Below the pieces are notes generated by a model. The model was not told the DNA's origin, did not search any database, and saw only the letters and a program-made list of their open reading frames with translations. From contig NZ_CP025794.1 of NCBI RefSeq assembly GCF_002906655.1, positions 1,550,001 to 1,614,000 on the forward strand: a stretch of DNA of 64,000 nucleotides. Direction: 5' to 3'. The stretch is from Vibrio hyugaensis (GTDB lineage Bacteria > Pseudomonadota > Gammaproteobacteria > Enterobacterales > Vibrionaceae). The position numbers and the translations under genes were made by a program. Each line of letters begins with the position of its first letter. Position 1 is the first letter of the stretch. Shown here one piece after another: positions 58,320 through 64,000 of this stretch.

Positions 58320-58928
58320 ATGGTACTAGTAGGTCGTCAAGCCCCTGACTTTACTGCAGCAGCTGTTCTAGGTAACGGCGAAATCGTTGAAAACTTCAAC
58401 TTTGCAGAATTCACTAAAGGTAAGAAAGCAGTAGTATTCTTCTACCCACTAGATTTCACGTTCGTTTGCCCATCTGAGCTAATCGCATTCGACAACCGTC
58501 TAGCTGATTTCCAAGCTAAAGGTGTTGAAGTAATCGGTGTTTCTATCGATTCTCAGTTCTCTCACAACGCATGGCGTAACACGGCTATCGAAGATGGCGG
58601 TATCGGTCAAGTTAAATACCCTCTAGTTGCTGACGTTAAACACGAAATCTGTAAAGCGTACGATGTAGAACACCCAGAAGCAGGCGTTGCTTTCCGTGGT
58701 TCTTTCCTAATCGACGAAGACGGTCTTGTACGTCACCAAGTAGTTAACGATCTACCACTAGGTCGTAACATCGACGAAATGCTACGCATGGTTGATGCAC
58801 TAAACTTCCACCAGAAGCACGGCGAAGTATGTCCTGCACAATGGGAAGAAGGTAAAGCAGGTATGGATGCATCTCCAAAAGGTGTTGCAGCGTTCCTATC
58901 TGAGCACGCAGACGACCTAAGCAAGTAA
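58320..58928 (+). CDS. prx2: 2-Cys peroxiredoxin (AhpC/Prx2 type)
   Basis: A 202-residue typical 2-Cys peroxiredoxin that reduces peroxides. The peroxidatic Cys50 is in FVCPSEL and the resolving Cys171 in EVCPAQWEEGK. The start at 58320 has a TAGGAGC ribosome site; an in-frame codon at 58287 is inside the leader hairpin and unlikely. Strong codon bias (CTA, GGT, CGT, AAA) suggests high expression. Divergent from oxyR2. No ahpF follows, so the reductant must come from elsewhere. Confidence 0.94.
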   Translation: MVLVGRQAPDFTAAAVLGNGEIVENFNFAEFTKGKKAVVFFYPLDFTFVCPSELIAFDNRLADFQAKGVEVIGVSIDSQFSHNAWRNTAIEDGGIGQVKYPLVADVKHEICKAYDVEHPEAGVAFRGSFLIDEDGLVRHQVVNDLPLGRNIDEMLRMVDALNFHQKHGEVCPAQWEEGKAGMDASPKGVAAFLSEHADDLSK

Positions 58929-59040
58929 TAGACACTGCCGCCCAAGCTCAATGGGTGTGTTGGTTGGATGTATATATAAAGCAAAAAGCTATAGCGGAAA
59001 AACCGCAAACGCCAATCAGTCTAAGTAAAGTCATAAAAAA

Positions 59041-59060
59041 GCCCAGAGTTCGCTCTGGGC
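59041..59060 (+). terminator. Terminator of prx2
   Basis: The stem GCCCAGAG/CTCTGGGC closes a TTCG tetraloop and is followed by TTTCTTTTT. Confidence 0.93.
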
Positions 59061-59203
59061 TTTCTTTTTATCTGCACTTTTGAAAAGCAAAAGAGGCAAG
59101 CATCACGCAAAAAGTTTACCTCTATTTCCCTGCCTTCTTATAAAGATTCTCCTCTTTCGTCCTGCTAGTATTTGCTGTAATTACAATAATTCAGGACAAC
59201 CTC

Positions 59204-59947
59204 GTGAACACTCAACTTGAAGTCTGTATTGATAACATTGAATCACTCCACAATGCGATTGCCGGTGGTGCAACCCGCATCGAACTCTGCTCTTCACTTG
59301 CTTTGGGTGGTTTAACACCAAGCTATGGCTTTATGCAGCAAGCCGCTAAACGCTCTACTATTCCGGTTTACGCGATGATTCGCCCTCGCCAAGGCGACTT
59401 CTTCTACAGTGAGGAAGAAGTCGAAATGATGCGTTGGGATATTGAAGTAGCCAAACAAGCAGGCTTGAATGGTGTCGTGCTCGGCGTGCTCACTCAAGAC
59501 GGCGACATTCATATGCCTTACGCAACAGCACTGTGTGAATTTGCCCAAGCGCTTGGTTTAGGTGTTACCTTCCATCGTGCCTTTGATCAGTGTCGCGATG
59601 CTGAAAAAGCCTTAGAAGAAGTGATCAGCTTAGGCTGTGAACGTATTTTGACTTCCGGCCTTGCACCTTCTGCACCGCAAGGTATCGATGTGCTTAAAGC
59701 CTTAGTTGAACAAGCACAAGGACGCATTGCGATCATGGCGGGCGCCAGTGTGAATGCAGACAATGTAGGTCAGATCGTTGAACAAGCCAAAGTCACCGAA
59801 GTGCATTTATCTGGCAAGACAACTCGCCCAAGTCACATGACCTTTATTGCCGAGCAAAGCAAAATGGGCGCTGCCGATGTAGATGATTTTTCGATTCCAG
59901 TCACCAATACCGAAGCTATCGCTAAAATGGTAACAGCTCTCAATTAA
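59204..59947 (+). CDS. cutC: CutC family protein
   Basis: A 247-residue TIM-barrel protein of the CutC family, linked in older work to copper homeostasis, though its real activity is unclear. Signature segments are [25 protein letters not shown] and [17 protein letters not shown]. It starts with GTG, preceded by AGGA. The next gene, ppk2, lies 66 bases downstream on the same strand, so cotranscription is possible. Confidence 0.93.
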   Translation: MNTQLEVCIDNIESLHNAIAGGATRIELCSSLALGGLTPSYGFMQQAAKRSTIPVYAMIRPRQGDFFYSEEEVEMMRWDIEVAKQAGLNGVVLGVLTQDGDIHMPYATALCEFAQALGLGVTFHRAFDQCRDAEKALEEVISLGCERILTSGLAPSAPQGIDVLKALVEQAQGRIAIMAGASVNADNVGQIVEQAKVTEVHLSGKTTRPSHMTFIAEQSKMGAADVDDFSIPVTNTEAIAKMVTALN

Positions 59948-60013
59948 GGGCTTTCAAATCCCGTCTTTGGTTATTGAGTGCTAACATATTGATAACTAAG
60001 GACGGGAGGAAAC

Positions 60014-60790
60014 ATGGCGAAACTGAAGAAAAAGGAATACGAAGAAGCACTAGAACAGCTGCAAATTGAATTAGTTAAGCTCCAAGAATGGGTCAAACAC
60101 AAAGGGCTTAAAGTCGTGGTACTGTTTGAAGGACGCGACGCTGCTGGCAAAGGTGGCACCATCAAACGCATCACTGAAAAACTCAACCCTCGTGTCTGCC
60201 GTATCGCAGCCCTTCCCGCCCCAACAGAAAAAGAAAAAACACAATGGTACTTCCAGCGCTATGTAGCACACCTGCCTGCTGCTGGGGAAATCGTGCTGTT
60301 TGACCGCAGTTGGTACAACCGTGCTGGCGTAGAGAAAGTCATGGGCTTTTGTACCCCTGACCAATATGAAGAGTTTCTCCGCTCTTGTCCTGAGTTTGAA
60401 CGCATGTTGCAACGCTCTGGCATCATCTTAATTAAGTACTGGTTTTCAGTCTCCGATGAAGAACAAGAAAAGCGTTTCTTAGAACGCATCAATACCCCAA
60501 TCAAACGTTGGAAGTTCAGCCCGATGGATTTGGAATCACGTAATCGCTGGGCAGAATATTCAGAGGCAAAAGATAAGATGTTTGCCTACACAGACACGAA
60601 AAACTGTCCTTGGTGGGTGGTCCCTTCTGATGATAAAAAGAAAGCTCGGCTGAACTGCATCAGTCATTTACTCAGCCAAGTCGAGTACGAAGAACTTGAG
60701 CATCCCGTTATCGAATTACCAGAGCTGAGTAAAGAAGGTTATGTTCGTGCCCCTATCGACGATCAAACCTTTGTCCCTGATAAATACTAG
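60014..60790 (+). CDS. ppk2: Polyphosphate kinase 2
   Basis: A 258-residue PPK2 of the single-domain class. The Walker A motif is FEGRDAAGKGGTIKR near residue 39, the lid region VLFDRSWYNRAGVEKVMGF follows, and the third signature KFSPMDLESRNRW is present. PPK2 moves phosphate between polyphosphate and nucleotides, usually to make GTP or ATP. The strong GGGAGG ribosome site suggests good expression. It lies near the pst/phoU genes but on the opposite strand, so the link to phosphate is only by theme. Confidence 0.94.
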   Translation: MAKLKKKEYEEALEQLQIELVKLQEWVKHKGLKVVVLFEGRDAAGKGGTIKRITEKLNPRVCRIAALPAPTEKEKTQWYFQRYVAHLPAAGEIVLFDRSWYNRAGVEKVMGFCTPDQYEEFLRSCPEFERMLQRSGIILIKYWFSVSDEEQEKRFLERINTPIKRWKFSPMDLESRNRWAEYSEAKDKMFAYTDTKNCPWWVVPSDDKKKARLNCISHLLSQVEYEELEHPVIELPELSKEGYVRAPIDDQTFVPDKY

Positions 60791-60799
60791 AGAGACACC

Positions 60800-61732
60800 A
60801 TGGCGAAAGACTTGTTTCATACCCTTGATCTGAACTTACTCAAAACCTTTATGATTTTGATGCAAGAGCGAAACATGCGTAAAGCGTCACAACGTCTATT
60901 GGTCTCGCAGCCAGCAATCAGCCAAGCATTACAAAAGCTGCGTAATCACTTTGATGACGAGCTGTTTGTGAAAGTAAAAACAGGTCTTGAACCGACACCT
61001 TTCGCCGAATCCCTCGCTAACGATATTACGCCGCTCCTCGATGGTTTAGCTTCGGCAGTTAATCGTTCCCATCAGTTTGATCCTATCGAAGTGGATATAA
61101 AAATACGTATTGCGCTTGCGCCAATTACAATGACTTGCTTGCCCGGTTTCCTCTTCGAACAAATTAGAATATTAGCCCCTAACGCCCAACTTGAACTGGT
61201 CGGTTGGTCAAACAGTACTGTGGATGAAATCTTAAAGGGTGAAACCCTGATGGGCATAAACTACGAATTACTTCTGGCAAACAAAGAGATTTATGCTCCT
61301 AAAGTACTCGATTTGAAAGGACGAATTTTTGTTCGAGAAGGTCATCCAGTCACAAAATCTCACGTTGAGCCACGTGATCTTAGCGGTTACCCAATTGCTT
61401 CTTTAATTTCCCCAGGGTGGAACGACAAATTTAGCTATGCATCTGAACTTCTTACCGAAATGGGTATCGAGCACACGATTGGATTTCGCTCTGAGTTAGT
61501 CATGGCGATCATTGATGTGGTGAAACATACCGATATGTATTTACCTCACTCCAATCTATTTCCTATAGAGCAGTTTCCGGGCTTAAGGGCTGTCGATTTG
61601 ACCATCAATGGTCAACCACAAATGAAGTCTGTACATTGCCACATACACGTCCGAAACCGGAATAACCCTTTAGTAAACTGGCTAAAAGGTCTGATTGAAA
61701 TGGCGTTAATTGATGAGTCTAATAAGCATTGA
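60800..61732 (+). CDS. LysR-type regulator, unknown target
   Basis: A 310-residue LysR-family regulator. The helix-turn-helix is in MRKASQRLLVSQPAISQALQ (about 25-44). The effector domain follows and shows no motif that names its ligand. It begins 9 bases after ppk2, with GAGAGAC before the ATG, so it is likely cotranscribed with ppk2 and perhaps cutC. That linkage could mean it controls this unit, but cis evidence is lacking. The tail IDESNKH is short. Confidence 0.88.
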   Translation: MAKDLFHTLDLNLLKTFMILMQERNMRKASQRLLVSQPAISQALQKLRNHFDDELFVKVKTGLEPTPFAESLANDITPLLDGLASAVNRSHQFDPIEVDIKIRIALAPITMTCLPGFLFEQIRILAPNAQLELVGWSNSTVDEILKGETLMGINYELLLANKEIYAPKVLDLKGRIFVREGHPVTKSHVEPRDLSGYPIASLISPGWNDKFSYASELLTEMGIEHTIGFRSELVMAIIDVVKHTDMYLPHSNLFPIEQFPGLRAVDLTINGQPQMKSVHCHIHVRNRNNPLVNWLKGLIEMALIDESNKH

Positions 61733-61866
61733 TTATCACTAAAATAATGAAAGCTATTTAGTTATAAAAATTACTTCTCAATAGAATGACTTGTCCCTAG
61801 CTAACTGAAAGGATGTCAGCTCAAATTTGCAAGGAGGCCTCTTAGATAAATGCATTGAGAAGTTAC

Positions 61867-62343
61867 ATGAAAAATATCCTCCCTTTACTTGCACTCTTCG
61901 TCCCCTTATCAGTAAGCGCATCAGGGCTTTATATCTCTCCAGAAGTTAAGATTGGCTCATTTCGAGGGGCTGGTATCCAAATGGGTGCGTCCGATATGGC
62001 GGGCTTTGATGCGCTGTATTTTGATTACTCCCAGATTACTTATAAGAGCGGTAATTATGATGAGACCATCGACGCCTATCGCATTGGCTTCCAGCACTTA
62101 TTTGGCCACCAGCCGCAGATGGGGTTTCAAGCAAGCTTAGGATTAGCTCAGTACGATGGAACGTACAAAAGTGAACGCAGAGAGACAAACGGATTGAGTA
62201 TTGGTGGCGCTTACGTATATCAAGTTAACCCAATATTGTCGGTAAGAGCAGGGGCGGATTTAGACGTTTTCATGAACGATAAAACCCACACCTTTACTGA
62301 TACGGCAATTAACTTTTCTCTGGGCTTTGGCCTGCGCCTTTAA
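61867..62343 (+). CDS. Small outer-membrane beta-barrel protein, unknown
   Basis: A 158-residue protein with a signal peptide (about 1-18, cut after SAS) and a mature part with alternating polar/aromatic strands (GLYISPEVKIG, YDETIDAYRIGFQHLF, GFQASLGLAQYDG, SVRAGADLDVFMN) ending in FSLGFGLRL, a typical outer-membrane C-terminus of the OmpA/OmpW beta-barrel kind. I start at the ATG at 61867 because it leads directly into the signal; TTGAGAAG precedes it. No catalytic motif is seen. Its stop lies 3 bases from the phoU stop. Confidence 0.75.
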   Translation: MKNILPLLALFVPLSVSASGLYISPEVKIGSFRGAGIQMGASDMAGFDALYFDYSQITYKSGNYDETIDAYRIGFQHLFGHQPQMGFQASLGLAQYDGTYKSERRETNGLSIGGAYVYQVNPILSVRAGADLDVFMNDKTHTFTDTAINFSLGFGLRL

Positions 62344-62346
62344 GAC

Positions 62347-63045
62347 TTACTTCAGTACGTCATCGATGCTTTGATCACCAAGGTGACGTACGTCTTTGCC
62401 TTTCACGAAATAAATGATATATTCACAGATGTTTTGACAACGATCGCCCACACGCTCAATGGCACGTGCCGACCACATCACTTGCAGAATATGTGGAATG
62501 TTTTTCGGGTCTTCCATCATGTAAGTCATCAACTGACGAATCACCGCTTCGTATTCCGCGTCCAACTTATCATCAAGCTTGTGTACTTCTGCTGCGGCTT
62601 CTACGTCCATACGCGCAAAGGCATCGAGCACTTGGTGTAACATTTGGATCGCTTGACGACATAAAGGCTCTAACGAGACTTGGAATTGGCGCTCTTTCGA
62701 TGATGGGCTTTCAATTGCGACATAAGCAATGCGCGTTGCAACATCGCCAATGCGCTCAAGATCTGTGATGGTCTTAATAATCGCCATGATCAAGCGTAAG
62801 TCTTTTGCAGTTGGCTGACGCTTGGCAATGATACGGGTACAAGCATCATCAATAGACACTTCCATCGCGTTCACTTTATGATCATCACGCACAACTTTAC
62901 GCGCCAGTTCGATGTCTTCCTTATGCAAGGCTTGAATAGCATACGACAGTTGCTGCTCTACCAAGCCGCCCATGGTAAGTACATGGGTACGAATCGATTC
63001 TAGCTCTACGTTAAATTGTCCTGAGATGTGACGTCCAAACTGCAT
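62347..63045 (-). CDS. phoU: Phosphate signalling regulator PhoU
   Basis: A 232-residue all-helical protein of two three-helix bundles (each with an ER(I/V)GD(V/R) metal motif: [14 protein letters not shown] and [15 protein letters not shown]). It links the PstSCAB transporter to the PhoR sensor and keeps the Pho regulon off when phosphate is ample. It follows pstB by 31 bases as the last gene of the operon. It converges on the barrel gene with no terminator hairpin between them. Confidence 0.97.
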   Translation of the reverse strand: MQFGRHISGQFNVELESIRTHVLTMGGLVEQQLSYAIQALHKEDIELARKVVRDDHKVNAMEVSIDDACTRIIAKRQPTAKDLRLIMAIIKTITDLERIGDVATRIAYVAIESPSSKERQFQVSLEPLCRQAIQMLHQVLDAFARMDVEAAAEVHKLDDKLDAEYEAVIRQLMTYMMEDPKNIPHILQVMWSARAIERVGDRCQNICEYIIYFVKGKDVRHLGDQSIDDVLK

Positions 63046-63076
63046 GGCTTTCCTTTAATCCTTAAGAGATCGTGAC

Positions 63077-63895
63077 TTAACCGTAACGACCGGTGATGTA
63101 ATCTTCGGTTTGTTTCTTCATTGGAGAAGTGAAGATCGAATCCGCATCCGAGTATTCAATCAACTTACCCATATGGATAAATGCAGTGTGGTCACTGACG
63201 CGCGCCGCTTGTTGCATGTTATGGGTAACGATAACCACAGTATATTGAGTCTTGAGCTCATTGATAAGCTCTTCAATAGTTAAAGTTGATATTGGGTCCA
63301 ATGCCGATGTCGGTTCATCCAATAATAGAACTTCGGGTTCGATAGCGACGGCACGAGCAATCACCAAACGCTGTTGCTGGCCGCCAGAAAGTCCAAATGC
63401 GTTTTCATGCAGACGGTCTTTTACTTCGTCCCATAATGCCGCAGATCGTAGTGAACGCTCGACCGCATCATCCAGCATGCGACTGTTCTTCACACCTTGC
63501 AGACGAAGGCCATAAACCACGTTTTCGTAAATCGACTTAGGGAATGGGTTTGGGCGCTGGAATACCATGCCTACGCGGCGACGCAGCGTGGCGACATCCA
63601 CACTTGGGTTGTAGACGTTCTTACCATGCAAACGTACTTTACCCGTCACTTTACAACCTTCAACTAAGTCGTTCATGCGGTTGATACAGCGCAGCAGTGT
63701 GGATTTACCACAACCTGACGGGCCGATGAACGCCGTTACGCGCCCTTTCGGAATGCGCATGGAGATATCATGTAGCGCCTGAGCCTGGCCATAGAAAAGA
63801 TTAAGGTTCTCAATCGAGATAGCCGTTTGTTCATCCGTCAGGTTATGCACATCCAATGGTGGCTCGTAACCCAATGTATTATCAAAGTTAAACAT
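63077..63895 (-). CDS. pstB: Phosphate ABC transporter ATPase PstB
   Basis: A 272-residue ATPase energising phosphate uptake. The Walker A (GPSGCGKST, about residue 58), the signature LSGGQQQRL, and Walker B ([12 protein letters not shown]) are intact. The N-terminal 25 residues before the ATPase core are longer than in E. coli PstB. The start is only 2 bases from the pstA stop, so the two are coupled. Confidence 0.97.
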   Translation of the reverse strand: MFNFDNTLGYEPPLDVHNLTDEQTAISIENLNLFYGQAQALHDISMRIPKGRVTAFIGPSGCGKSTLLRCINRMNDLVEGCKVTGKVRLHGKNVYNPSVDVATLRRRVGMVFQRPNPFPKSIYENVVYGLRLQGVKNSRMLDDAVERSLRSAALWDEVKDRLHENAFGLSGGQQQRLVIARAVAIEPEVLLLDEPTSALDPISTLTIEELINELKTQYTVVIVTHNMQQAARVSDHTAFIHMGKLIEYSDADSIFTSPMKKQTEDYITGRYG

Positions 63896-63897
63896 GC

Positions 63898-64000
63898 TTA
63901 ATCTTGTCCTAAAGTTCTGTATTTCTCTCGCAGATTATTACGAATGCTGATTGCTGTTAAGTTTAGTCCGACAATAACCGTCACGAGTAAGAAAGAAGTC
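63898..64000 (-). CDS. pstA: Phosphate ABC transporter permease PstA, C-terminal end (truncated by window)
   Basis: The last 33 codons are visible on the minus strand before the stop at 63898: [20 protein letters not shown] followed by [10 protein letters not shown]. This is the end of the last membrane helix and cytoplasmic tail of a PstA-type permease. Its position immediately upstream of pstB supports the name. The rest lies beyond the right edge. Confidence 0.88.
   Translation of the reverse strand, partial: TSFLLVTVIVGLNLTAISIRNNLREKYRTLGQD

Overview
The window looks like chromosomal DNA of a Vibrio, probably of the Harveyi clade (V. parahaemolyticus/alginolyticus/campbellii group). The evidence is gene order and protein character: the iscRSUA-hscBA-fdx-iscX-pepB-ndk-rlmN-rodZ-ispG-hisS-yfgM-bamB-der chain, an oxyR2/peroxiredoxin pair with the V. 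vulnificus OxyR2 residues, a GH19 chitinase, a GlyGly-CTERM protease and an ERIC-type repeat. The species call is inference. I saw no rRNA, tRNA, CRISPR array, insertion sequence or phage.

Positions 1-17 kb are an accessory-like metabolic region. It starts with the 3' end of an NhaC-type antiporter. Next come a coupled BKACE (DUF849)/class III aminotransferase pair, metY, a YtcJ-type amidohydrolase lipoprotein with an FNR-like box just before its start, a class 3 lipase paired with a small exported DUF6795-like protein, a dCache chemoreceptor, a LysR/dadA divergent pair followed by an alanine symporter, a SatP-type acetate transporter and a two-CBM GH19 chitinase.

Positions 17-34.7 kb hold a second NhaC antiporter, guaBA divergent from xseA, a YfgJ-like zinc ribbon, a GAF-GGDEF protein, an AlaX-type tRNA editing protein, then der-bamB-yfgM-hisS-ispG-rodZ-rlmN. 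Positions 34.9-43.4 kb hold ndk, pepB, the whole ISC iron-sulfur operon under two abutting type 1 IscR boxes, and trmJ. IspG and RlmN are themselves Fe-S enzymes encoded next to the machinery that assembles their clusters.

Positions 43.6-52.7 kb hold suhB, an unknown exported protein, the secF-secD-yajC export genes, the queuosine genes tgt and queA, a trypsin-like GlyGly-CTERM protease and a tiny cysteine-rich exported peptide. Positions 52.9-58.9 kb hold a CBS-pair protein, the glyoxylate shunt (aceB, aceA) with HexR-like palindromes far upstream, and the divergent oxyR2/prx2 peroxide module. Positions 59-64 kb hold cutC, ppk2, a LysR regulator, a small beta-barrel protein, and the distal end of a pst phosphate operon (pstA partial, pstB, phoU).

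Most of the window is ordinary core genome. The best candidates for something less described are the lipase/DUF6795 pair, the BKACE/aminotransferase pair, the palindrome-dense aceB upstream region, the paired hairpins after dadA, and the peroxiredoxin leader hairpin.
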